Positions 1-5,603 of a stretch of DNA of 8,361 nucleotides are shown piece by piece (the first letter of the stretch is position 1; the number at the start of each line of letters is the position of its first letter). The notes under the pieces were generated by a model. That model was not told the DNA's origin and made no database searches. It saw only the letters and a program-made list of their open reading frames with translations. Position numbers and translations under genes: made by a program. Source of the stretch: UBA3071 sp965369635 (lineage in GTDB: Bacteria > Chloroflexota > Anaerolineae > UBA3071); assembly GCA_965369635.1 (NCBI GenBank), contig CBDURC010000134.1, positions 1 to 8,361 on the forward strand. The letters are read 5' to 3'.

Positions 1-91
1 GGTGCGAGGCTGGGGGTTCCGGGGGTGTCCCCCGTCTCAAGCGCCCAGAATCGACGAGCACCCGGGGTTGCCCAAGCCCTAGGTGCTCTAT

Positions 92-123
92 GAAAAAAGG
101 AGGAGAAGAAGAGATTTACTCTT
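92..123 (-). terminator. Weak candidate terminator after the LPLAT gene
   Basis: On the minus strand AAGAG-TAAAT-CTCTT (109-123) forms a short 5-bp hairpin followed by a pyrimidine-rich run ending in TTTTTT (93-98 region). The stem is short, and pyrimidines other than T interrupt the tract, so this is tentative. Confidence 0.3.
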
Positions 124-130
124 GTATGAC

Positions 131-139
131 ATTCTACCA
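131..139 (-). promoter_or_regulatory. Possible extended -10 promoter reading out of the window
   Basis: Minus-strand TGGTAGAAT is an extended -10 element (TGn plus TAGAAT, five of six matches). No good -35 hexamer lies at the right distance. It would serve a gene to the left of the window. Confidence 0.25.
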
Positions 140-221
140 CATCTCTTGCTAACGTGCTGGACGCCTACCCTACGCTTCCCCTACGTTCGCCTGGCGAGCG
201 GTAGTTCGCTGAGTCGCCGTT

Positions 222-1088
222 TCACTCCTCTGGCCAGATGCGGCTGAAGGCCATCCATTGCTCGGGCCAGCGGCTTATGTAATGCTCCAACACGTCCAGA
301 CAGAGCCGCATGCCACTGAGCACATCGTCTTGGCCCTTCTGCAAGGTGATGGGCGCTTCGATGATCACTTGCACCTTCATCTCCTCGCTACGCACCAGGA
401 TTGCAGGAAGGATGGGCGCTCCGGTGCGCAGTGCGATGCGCACGTGACCATCCGGCATCGGCGCCGGACGGCCAAAGAACTCCACCTGGGTGCCGAATTC
501 GGTGAAATTGCGGTCGGCGGCCAGGACGATCATCTCCCCGCGTTGGAGAGTCCGCAGCAAGTCACGCGCCGCGCGGCCCAAAGGAATTGTACGATAACCG
601 CTCCGTTCTCGCCGCGACAAGAAGAACTCCTCCACACGCGGCGCCTCATGAGTTAGGGCCACACTGGTAATGGGGATCCCCCGCCTGGCGATCCAGGCAC
701 CGCCGGCCTCCCAGGGTCCCATGTGGGCGATCATCAGAATGCCGCCGCGACCGGCTGCCATGGCCTCGTGCAGATACTCCTCGCCAGTGACCGAAACAAT
801 GAGCTCATCCAACTCTCCGTCCAGCAGGCGGGGCAGGCGAAAGAAGTCCACCATGCCGTAGGCGAAATGATCGAAGCCTGCACGCGCCGTCCGCCGCACC
901 GCCGCTTCATCTGCATCGGGACCGAGCACCTGACGCAGGTTGGCCAGCAGTGTGGCCCGCGAGCGCCGATGGATGATCCAGTAGAGCCAGGCCATCCTTT
1001 CCGCCAAGCGATAGGCGCGCTCCATCGGAACACGCACCGCTATCGCTTCGCCCAGCCTGTAGAAAAGGTATCCGAGGTAGTTTAGCAT
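222..1088 (-). CDS. LpxL/HtrB-like lysophospholipid acyltransferase (LPLAT) family protein
   Basis: Protein of 288 residues, started at the ATG at 1088; a TTG 21 bases upstream is in frame but lacks a ribosome site, while the ATG follows GTGGGGA. The catalytic HX4E motif is 'HMGPWE' (122-127). A second block reads 'ADRNF...VEFFGRPAPMPDGHVRIA' in outline (about 191-218), and 'WPEQWMAFSRIW' (274-285) is the usual end of this family. Members transfer acyl chains to lipid A precursors in Gram-negatives or to phosphatidylinositol mannosides in Actinobacteria (PatA). The acceptor lipid here is unknown. In a Chloroflexota-like cell without lipid A it would more likely act on a glycolipid or phospholipid. 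The N-terminus has an amphipathic or membrane-associating helix, so it probably sits on the cytoplasmic face of the membrane. It is co-directional with nfeD, 28 bases apart, and probably transcribed with it. Confidence 0.9.
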   Translation of the reverse strand: MLNYLGYLFYRLGEAIAVRVPMERAYRLAERMAWLYWIIHRRSRATLLANLRQVLGPDADEAAVRRTARAGFDHFAYGMVDFFRLPRLLDGELDELIVSVTGEEYLHEAMAAGRGGILMIAHMGPWEAGGAWIARRGIPITSVALTHEAPRVEEFFLSRRERSGYRTIPLGRAARDLLRTLQRGEMIVLAADRNFTEFGTQVEFFGRPAPMPDGHVRIALRTGAPILPAILVRSEEMKVQVIIEAPITLQKGQDDVLSGMRLCLDVLEHYISRWPEQWMAFSRIWPEE

Positions 1089-1116
1089 GTGGTCCCCACT
1101 CAGAAGCAAGAGCGAT

Positions 1117-2445
1117 TCAGTTCTCGCCCTGCCATTTTCTCACCTGCAAGCGGAATCCGTCGCGGTCCATCACCTCCACTCGCTCGCCCGCAGCCACCTG
1201 CCCGTCCTCAGCGGTTGCGTTCCACCACTCCCCCTGCACGAAGACGGTCCCGTGGGGAGCCAGCGCCGTACGCGCCTCGCCAACCTGCCCCACCAGTCCC
1301 TCGCCGCCCGTGACCGCAGGCATACGCAGCGCGACCACAGCCTTGGCCATGGCGAAGAAGAAAAAGGCCCCTGTGGCTAGCCCCACGCCAATCACCAGTG
1401 GCAGGGAGACCCGGAAATACGGACTATTGAAGAGTATCAAGGTGCCGAAGATAAAGGAGACGATGCCCCCCAGCGTTAGCGCCCCATGGGTCGGCGCTTT
1501 GATGTCCATGATGAAGAGAACAAACGCCAGGCCGATGAAGAACAGACCGCTGTAGTTGACAGGCAGCACCCCCAGCGCGTAGAGCGCCAACAGCAGACAG
1601 ACAACTCCCACGATACCGGCTACATAGCCCCCCGGGCTCGAAAGCTCGAACAGCAGAGCGTTGAGCCCCAGAGTCAAGAGAATGAAGGCGATGTTGGGAT
1701 TGAGAATGGTGTTCATGAACTGCTCGAAGGGATTCAGCAAGAGGTGCTCGACAGGTGCGCCGGCCGTGCTCAGCGTGCGCTTCTCCCCGCCAACCTGCAC
1801 CTCGAAGCCGTCGAGCTGCCGCAATAGGTCATCCACATCATCGGCGATAAAGTCAATGACGCCCAGTTCAAGGGCCTCCTGTGCCGTGGCGGCGGCCGCT
1901 TCCTCCACTGCCTTGACCGCCCACTCCGCCGCTTTCTCCCCCCGCCGCTCGGCCAGGTTCTTGATGTCGGCTACCATGATGTTGGTGGCTTTCTTCATCA
2001 TCGTCTCTGGCAAGTCTTGCCCTTCACCGGTCACGGGTGCAGCCGCGCCGATGCTGCTGCCGGGAGCCATGGCTGCCACGTGAGCCGCCAGAGTGATAAA
2101 GGTCCCTGCCGAGCCAGCGTGCGCCCGCGCCGGCGCCACGTAGACAACGATGGGCACCCGCGCCTGGATCATGCGCTGGCTGATCTCCTGGGTGATGTCA
2201 GACGATCCGCCTGGTGTGTCCAACTGCAGGATCAGCGCCTCGGTGTCACGTGCCTCCGCCGTCCGTATGCCTCGCTCGACATAACTGTCCAAGATAGGCG
2301 TCACCGCACCCTCGAACGTGAGCACCACCACCGGGCCGCGCTCCAGCCCGCTGACTCCCGACGCCAGCGCTGCTAGCACCAGCAGCAGGTAGACACCGAT
2401 TCGCGCACCTTTCCAACGGTTCACCAGCCTAGCCTTCTCAGTCAT
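1117..2445 (-). CDS. nfeD: Long-form NfeD membrane serine protease (ClpP class)
   Basis: Protein of 442 residues. Order of parts: a signal/anchor helix (about 14-33); a ClpP-like periplasmic protease domain (about 38-205) with 'LQLDTPGG' (74-80), the nucleophile Ser112 in 'AGSAGTFI' and a candidate catalytic lysine at 151/152 in 'ETMMKKATN', the Ser-Lys dyad arrangement known for archaeal PH1510; four to five transmembrane helices (about 251-373) including the 'FELSSPGGYVAGIVG' segment of NfeD; and a C-terminal OB-fold (about 380-440) with 'GLVGQVGEARTALAPHG' and 'VEVMDRDGFRLQVRK'. Length fits the long (1b) class. NfeD proteins usually pair with an SPFH/stomatin partner that they cleave or bind. 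None is adjacent here, and the next gene is an acyltransferase 28 bases downstream. A good promoter and ribosome site sit just upstream. Confidence 0.95.
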   Translation of the reverse strand: MTEKARLVNRWKGARIGVYLLLVLAALASGVSGLERGPVVVLTFEGAVTPILDSYVERGIRTAEARDTEALILQLDTPGGSSDITQEISQRMIQARVPIVVYVAPARAHAGSAGTFITLAAHVAAMAPGSSIGAAAPVTGEGQDLPETMMKKATNIMVADIKNLAERRGEKAAEWAVKAVEEAAAATAQEALELGVIDFIADDVDDLLRQLDGFEVQVGGEKRTLSTAGAPVEHLLLNPFEQFMNTILNPNIAFILLTLGLNALLFELSSPGGYVAGIVGVVCLLLALYALGVLPVNYSGLFFIGLAFVLFIMDIKAPTHGALTLGGIVSFIFGTLILFNSPYFRVSLPLVIGVGLATGAFFFFAMAKAVVALRMPAVTGGEGLVGQVGEARTALAPHGTVFVQGEWWNATAEDGQVAAGERVEVMDRDGFRLQVRKWQGEN

Positions 2446-2476
2446 CGAACCTCACTTCATGCTACCATCCACTCTA

Positions 2477-2504
2477 ATTATACCTCACATCGCCGCCCGG
2501 GCAA
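2477..2504 (-). promoter_or_regulatory. Predicted promoter of the nfeD-LPLAT unit
   Basis: Minus-strand -10 TATAAT (2477-2482, perfect) with TTGCCC (2499-2504) 16 bases upstream as the -35 box. Transcription would begin near 2470, leaving a leader of about 25 bases with GTGAGG (2450-2455) four bases from the ATG. The -35 box overlaps the end of the upstream terminator's T-tract. Confidence 0.7.
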
Positions 2505-2540
2505 AGAAAAAGCTCCCGACCAGCTTAGCGATCAAGAGCT
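2503..2540 (-). terminator. Intrinsic terminator ending the ATPase/amidohydrolase unit
   Basis: On the minus strand AGCTCTTGATC pairs with GGTCGGGAGCT over 11 bp (three G-U pairs) around an 8-base loop, followed by TTTTCTTT. The stem begins immediately after the stop codon at 2541-2543. Confidence 0.8.
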
Positions 2541-2697
2541 TCACAACGCAGGCTCACGCCGCCAGGGCAATCCTAGCAAAGGTGCCGCGTTGCCGCCCAG
2601 GATCTTCTCCATGTACACAGTAGGCCCATTCGATCAGCGAGGGCTGGATGGTCTCGTAGGGCGCAAGGTGGGTGTGGAAATCCACCACGGAGCCCAT
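2541..2697 (-). pseudogene. Amidohydrolase remnant with the whole catalytic core deleted
   Basis: An ATG at 2697, two bases after the ATPase stop, opens a frame reading 'MGSVVDFHTHLAPYE', the metal-binding HxH start of amidohydrolase (TIM-barrel, Amidohydro_2 type) proteins. It runs 47 codons to a TGA at 2554-2556. One frame over, the same stretch reads 'VYMEKILGGNAAPLLGL' and stops at 2541-2543. This matches the usual C-terminus of the same family (KILGGNAxxLLGL). The two ends are therefore joined with a frame change near 2622-2630, and some 200 or more codons with the remaining metal ligands are missing. The second stop touches the stem of an intrinsic terminator, which supports it as the original gene end. 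No catalytic function is possible from what remains. An assembly collapse is the main alternative to a real deletion. Confidence 0.6.
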
Positions 2698-2699
2698 GC

Positions 2700-4223
2700 T
2701 CATCTCTCATCTCGGTAGATGCGCACGCTCCGGCTCGGCTCGCGACCATAGCTATGCGAAACCAACTTCGCCTGTCGCGCCATCTCATGCTGCTGACGCC
2801 GGATGAAGGATGGCCGCGGCTGAAGATCCACCGCTTCCGTACCCGCCAGCACGCGGCGTATGGCCTCCTCCATCTCCCGCATGGCATCGGCAAAGGGATC
2901 CTCAGGCTCAACAGTGAGTCCCATGATGTCAGCCAGACAGTCTTCCATCTGCCGCACGGTGTTGGAACGCAGCACGTAGACCGGAACTCCCCGATCTTCC
3001 GCCTGGCTGATGGGGCGCGGCCGCCGGCGATAGTAGTTCTTCAGCGTCATAACCAGGCTGGCCGCCTTGACCTTGTCTACAACTTCCAGCGGTATCTGCA
3101 AGTTCTGAGCCGCTTGCTGCAGCTTGTTCCTGCCGATGCCGTAGGGATAGATCTGCAACGCTCGATCCGGTGTCATCTGCGGCACAGCGGCGCGGCGTTT
3201 GGCCTCCGGCAGTGGCAGTTTGACGGCAGGAGCAGCCTCGATCTGCACACTCCCCTTGTCATCGCGGTAGCGCAGTTCTGGGCTCAGCGGCCGGCCCCGC
3301 AGCAGCCCATCCACGGCCGCTGACACGTCGTGATGCACCGCCAGCCGTTGGCGGTCCTGGATCTCCACCACCACGTCAAAGGTGGGAGGTGCGCGGCGCT
3401 CCAGCACCGTCTTCTGCGTCCCTCGCCGCCGCGCCTCCTCGTCGCTCAGGGTCACGCTCTCGATACCCCCTACCAGGTCAGCCAGGGTGGGGTTCATCAG
3501 CAGGTTGTCCAACGTGTTGCCGTGGGCGGTGCCGATGAGCTGCACCCCCCGCTCGGCGATGGTGCGGGCCGCCGCCGCCTCCAGTTCCCGCCCGATCTCA
3601 TCGATGATGATGACCTCCGGCATGTGGTTTTCCACTGCCTCGATCATCACCTGATGTTGCAGCGCTGGGGTGGGCACTTGCATGCGCCGCGCTTTGCCGA
3701 TAGCGGGGTGGGGGATATCGCCATCGCCGCCGATCTCGTTGGACGTATCCACGACCACCACTCGGTCTCGCTCACCCAGGATACGGGCCGCTTCTCGCAG
3801 CAGAGTCGTCTTGCCCACGCCGGGCCGCCCCAGCAACAGGATGTTTTTGCCCGACTCTATGATGTCCTGAACAATGTCAACGACGCCGTACACCGCCCGC
3901 CCCACTCGGCAGGTCAGCCCAACGATGTACCCGCGCCGGCTGCGAATGCAGGAAATCCGGTGCAGCGTGCGCTCGATGCCTGCCCGATTATCGGTGGTGA
4001 ACTCTCCGATGCGTTGGACAACGTGATCCAACTCCTCCCGGGTAACCTCCTGGTCGCTCAGAGTCACCTCGTGAGCGACAAAACGAGCTGCGGGGAGGCG
4101 GCCCAGGTCGAGGACCACCTCCAGCAGTTCGTCGCTGCGATTGGCTTGCCGCACTGCCTGTTCGAGATGCGGCGGCAAGACGGCCAGCAGGGCATCCAGA
4201 TCGTCAGTAATACGTTGTTGCAT
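2700..4223 (-). CDS. SpoIIIAA/Ycf45-type AAA ATPase with C-terminal R3H domain
   Basis: Protein of 507 residues. Order of parts: an N-terminal segment (1-110) with 'VTLSDQEVTREELDHVVQRI'; a P-loop ATPase with Walker A GRPGVGKT (132-139), the 'NEIGGDGDIPHPAIGKARRM' block (162-181) characteristic of the Ycf45/SpoIIIAA group, Walker B VIIIDEIGRE (204-213) and 'GTAHGNTL' (231-238); a variable middle; then a C-terminal R3H domain with Arg475-x3-His479 and a basic end. R3H domains bind single-stranded nucleic acid. The family is widespread in Cyanobacteria, Firmicutes and Chloroflexota, and its precise job is unknown. The ATG at 4223 gives the expected N-terminus, but its ribosome site is weak (nearest AAGGAAC is about 16 bases upstream). 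The stop codon lies two bases before the ATG of the amidohydrolase remnant, an arrangement typical of translational coupling. Confidence 0.9.
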   Translation of the reverse strand: MQQRITDDLDALLAVLPPHLEQAVRQANRSDELLEVVLDLGRLPAARFVAHEVTLSDQEVTREELDHVVQRIGEFTTDNRAGIERTLHRISCIRSRRGYIVGLTCRVGRAVYGVVDIVQDIIESGKNILLLGRPGVGKTTLLREAARILGERDRVVVVDTSNEIGGDGDIPHPAIGKARRMQVPTPALQHQVMIEAVENHMPEVIIIDEIGRELEAAAARTIAERGVQLIGTAHGNTLDNLLMNPTLADLVGGIESVTLSDEEARRRGTQKTVLERRAPPTFDVVVEIQDRQRLAVHHDVSAAVDGLLRGRPLSPELRYRDDKGSVQIEAAPAVKLPLPEAKRRAAVPQMTPDRALQIYPYGIGRNKLQQAAQNLQIPLEVVDKVKAASLVMTLKNYYRRRPRPISQAEDRGVPVYVLRSNTVRQMEDCLADIMGLTVEPEDPFADAMREMEEAIRRVLAGTEAVDLQPRPSFIRRQQHEMARQAKLVSHSYGREPSRSVRIYRDER

Positions 4224-4277
4224 ATTGTGTCCGTCGTTCCTTTTTTCGTTCCTTTCGTGTCCTTAATTTCCGTGATC

Positions 4278-4332
4278 AGTGATTGACGATCAGGAGTCAG
4301 TGAGGCGTCCTGATCGCTGGCCACCGATCACT
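4278..4332. repeat. Nested inverted repeat at the end of the GNAT gene
   Basis: Inner arms CGATCAGGA (4287-4295) and TCCTGATCG (4308-4316) are perfect over 9 bp. Outer arms AGTGAT (4278-4283) and ATCACT (4327-4332) overlap the GNAT stop codon. The minus-strand sequence beyond it is not T-rich, so a canonical intrinsic terminator is not supported. It occupies half of the 104-base gap before the R3H/ATPase gene. The remaining bases (4224-4277) are A-rich on the minus strand, and I see no convincing promoter in them. Confidence 0.55.
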
Positions 4333-5314
4333 CCATGCCGCTGGGCACCGCGCCAGGCACCGAGGGCTTTGGCTGGGCCTCTAGTGCGGGCCAGGCGCGC
4401 CGCACCGGCTCCCTGGCCCGCACTACTGTGTGTTTGACCAAGCAGGACCAGGTAGCGGCAGGGTGGAAGCCATGCTCGGCTAACGGTGCACGCACCCCGC
4501 TCTGATACTCTCGTATCAGACAATACGCCGGCCGCCGCGGGTAGGCTGCCAAAGCCGCTAGACCCCGCTCCAGGAGTGCCAACACCTCGGTATCCTCATG
4601 AAAATCCCCACACAGCCTCAAACAATGACCAGACCATCCGGTCTCCACTAGCACTAGGCCGGCAATCTCCCGCTCTCGCACCAGCGCCATTCGCTCCCAG
4701 CGCCCAGGAGCCCACCATGTCAGTGGGGGGGCGCCCGCTCGGCTCGCCCCTCCCCCCTCCGCCTGTTGCACCCGGCGAGGCGTGACGGCTGCGTGGAGCT
4801 TCTGCAACGCCCAACTGTCCACAGAGGTCAGAGGGCGGACCTGGTGTGATCTTGGTGCGACAGCGATTCCGGTGGACTGCTCCAGGCAGTACGCCTCCTC
4901 CCGCGTATAGGGAACGAAGCCCACCTGGCGGAACAGCGAGAGCGTCTCCTCAGCGTCCTCCAAGACGCTGACAAACAGCCGCTGCACCTGCCACTCGCCC
5001 GCCTGTTGGACGCAGTGAAACAGCAGGCGACGCCAGAGGGCCGCGATCTCCTCGTTGCCCTCCAAGGTCGGAGCCAGAAAAACGATGTCCACCTCCGGAC
5101 GGCCTGGCCGCGGCCGCGTTTGGATGATGCCTCCCCCAGCCACCTTGGAGACATAAGTCGCTGAGCCACCGCTCCACCAACGAAGTGGCGCGCTCAGCGC
5201 AGCCCACGCAGACGGCTCGTAGCCGATCAGAGCGTGGCGCGGGTCAAGCCACACGCCCTGCCGCTGCAGGCGGTATATCAGGAAGAGATCACTCAGCCTA
5301 AAGGGACGGATCAT
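4328..5314 (-). CDS. Tandem GNAT-like acetyltransferase, substrate unknown
   Basis: Protein of 328 residues beginning 'MIRPFRLSDL', a typical GNAT opening. Two GNAT-like halves are visible. Residues 1-147 end with 'ETLSLFRQVGFVPYTREEAY', the late helix and strand of the fold. Residues 157-297 end with 'LAEHGFHPAATWSCLVKH', a second such 'GF' ending. The acetyl-CoA pyrophosphate-binding motif (Q/R-x-x-G-x-G/A) is not clear in either half ('APTLEGNEEIAALWRR' occupies the first position), so catalytic activity is uncertain. Oddities: a Gly/Ala/Pro-rich stretch at residues 184-200 encoded by runs of six and seven identical bases; and a low-complexity C-terminal tail from about residue 299 encoded by a 14-bp inverted repeat. 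The start is preceded by a weak ribosome site (CAGG). It probably has its own promoter at 5536-5564 with a structured leader. The R3H/ATPase gene follows 104 bases later. Confidence 0.7.
   Translation of the reverse strand: MIRPFRLSDLFLIYRLQRQGVWLDPRHALIGYEPSAWAALSAPLRWWSGGSATYVSKVAGGGIIQTRPRPGRPEVDIVFLAPTLEGNEEIAALWRRLLFHCVQQAGEWQVQRLFVSVLEDAEETLSLFRQVGFVPYTREEAYCLEQSTGIAVAPRSHQVRPLTSVDSWALQKLHAAVTPRRVQQAEGGGASRAGAPPLTWWAPGRWERMALVREREIAGLVLVETGWSGHCLRLCGDFHEDTEVLALLERGLAALAAYPRRPAYCLIREYQSGVRAPLAEHGFHPAATWSCLVKHTVVRAREPVRRAWPALEAQPKPSVPGAVPSGME
4382..4425. repeat. 14-bp perfect inverted repeat inside the GNAT 3' coding end
   Basis: TAGTGCGGGCCAGG (4382-4395) and CCTGGCCCGCACTA (4412-4425) are exact reverse complements separated by 16 bases. 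The element encodes about residues 297-311 of the GNAT-like protein, just past the point where the fold appears to end. It could be a small palindromic insertion that extended the reading frame, or a strong mRNA hairpin near the 3' end. Confidence 0.7.
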
Positions 5315-5339
5315 GCCTGTCGAGACCTGTTCGCAGTAA

Positions 5340-5450
5340 GGCGGGTTTCTAGCCCCAATACGGTTCAGATAAGCCGTTCAGAGGCAGTTGCACTGCCGAG
5401 GTCGGGAGTTCAACTCCCTCCTGACTGAACTGTATTGCTTCTAGCCCGCC
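5340..5450 (-). ncRNA. Nested palindromic element, probable structured 5' leader RNA
   Basis: A 111-base element with co-linear pairings. GGCGGG (5340-5345) pairs with CCCGCC (5445-5450). After a three-base bulge, CTAG (5349-5352) pairs with CTAG (5441-5444). AATACGGTTCAG (5357-5368) pairs with CTGAACTGTATT (5425-5436): 12 positions, one G-U on the plus strand or one A-C mismatch on the minus strand. Inside are two small hairpins: GGCAG/CTGCC (5383-5397, loop of five) and GGGAG/CTCCC (5404-5418, loop of five). This makes a branched fold with two closing helices and two arms. It ends 25 bases before the GNAT start codon, inside the leader predicted from the promoter at 5536. A near-copy of one helix strand (CCGTTCAG, 5374-5381, versus CGGTTCAG, 5361-5368) offers a competing pairing. 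I recognise no known riboswitch or T-box. It could instead be a MITE/REP-like insertion, or be transcribed from the plus strand. The palindromes are seen; the role is inferred. Confidence 0.5.
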
Positions 5451-5458
5451 ATCCAATG

Positions 5459-5493
5459 CCGTTCGCCAAAGGTCTCTGTACCGAGGCGAACGG
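5459..5493 (-). repeat. Perfect 9-bp inverted repeat (hairpin) in the GNAT leader
   Basis: CCGTTCGCC (5459-5467) is the exact reverse complement of GGCGAACGG (5485-5493). The 17-base spacer contains an inner GGT/ACC pairing. No T-tract follows on either strand, so it is not a standard intrinsic terminator. It could be the first hairpin of the leader RNA or a binding site for a dimeric regulator just downstream of the predicted transcription start. Confidence 0.6.
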
Positions 5494-5535
5494 TGGGCAG
5501 ATAAGGAAATCCACCCCCACAGTCCTACCCAACGC

Positions 5536-5564
5536 ATTATAGGCTGCAATGCCATCCGGTGCAA
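5536..5564 (-). promoter_or_regulatory. Predicted sigma-70-type promoter for the GNAT gene
   Basis: On the minus strand a perfect -10 TATAAT (5536-5541) lies 17 bases downstream of TTGCAC (5559-5564), which keeps the TTG of the -35 consensus. Transcription would begin near 5529 and give a leader of about 215 bases before the GNAT start at 5314, containing both hairpin structures described separately. It lies 62 bases beyond the memo/AMMECR1 stop codon, where a new transcription unit would be expected. Confidence 0.55.
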
Positions 5565-5603
5565 ATGACAGATTGGGGCAACCGTGCATGAATGAAGTTA
5601 CTG

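Larger units (their letters stand above)
1..221. other. Intergenic region with short GC palindromes, no gene seen
   Basis: Contains CGGGGG-TGT-CCCCCG (20-34), GAGCACC/GGTGCTC (56-62 and 82-88) with an inner GGGG/CCCT pairing, and the odd-centred palindrome TCGCCTGGCGA (187-197). The plus-strand frame open from base 1 to a TGA at 91-93 shows no recognisable protein, and a 20-codon frame from the ATG at 89 has no support as a gene. Confidence 0.45.

Noticed and set aside
1..93. Possible 3' end of a plus-strand gene.
   Set aside because: The 30-codon open frame has no recognisable features and contains GC palindromes typical of intergenic DNA.
1089..1109. Upstream TTG start for the LPLAT gene.
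   Set aside because: No ribosome site in front of it; the ATG at 1088 has one and gives the normal N-terminus.
2573..2911. Minus-strand open frame overlapping the ATPase 3' end and the amidohydrolase remnant.
   Set aside because: Third reading frame; Trp/Arg/Cys-rich and without motifs, while the other two frames hold the recognisable amidohydrolase ends.
3330..4286. Long open frame on the plus strand opposite the ATPase gene.
   Set aside because: It is His/Gln/Pro-rich, resembles no family, and lies over a convincing conserved ATPase; it is an antisense shadow in GC-rich DNA.
5383..5424. tRNA-like T-arm on the plus strand (GGTCGGGAGTTCAACTCCC).
   Set aside because: The arm closes with a 5-base loop rather than the 7-base T-loop, the neighbouring hairpin is not a valid anticodon arm, and no acceptor or D-arm fits around it.
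5459..5493. Intrinsic terminator for the MEMO1-AMMECR1 gene.
   Set aside because: Strong hairpin, but no T-tract on either strand, and it lies downstream of the next promoter.
5315..5530. T-box or known riboswitch leader.
   Set aside because: I cannot find a T-box sequence or any other recognisable riboswitch core, and the downstream gene is not a typical target.
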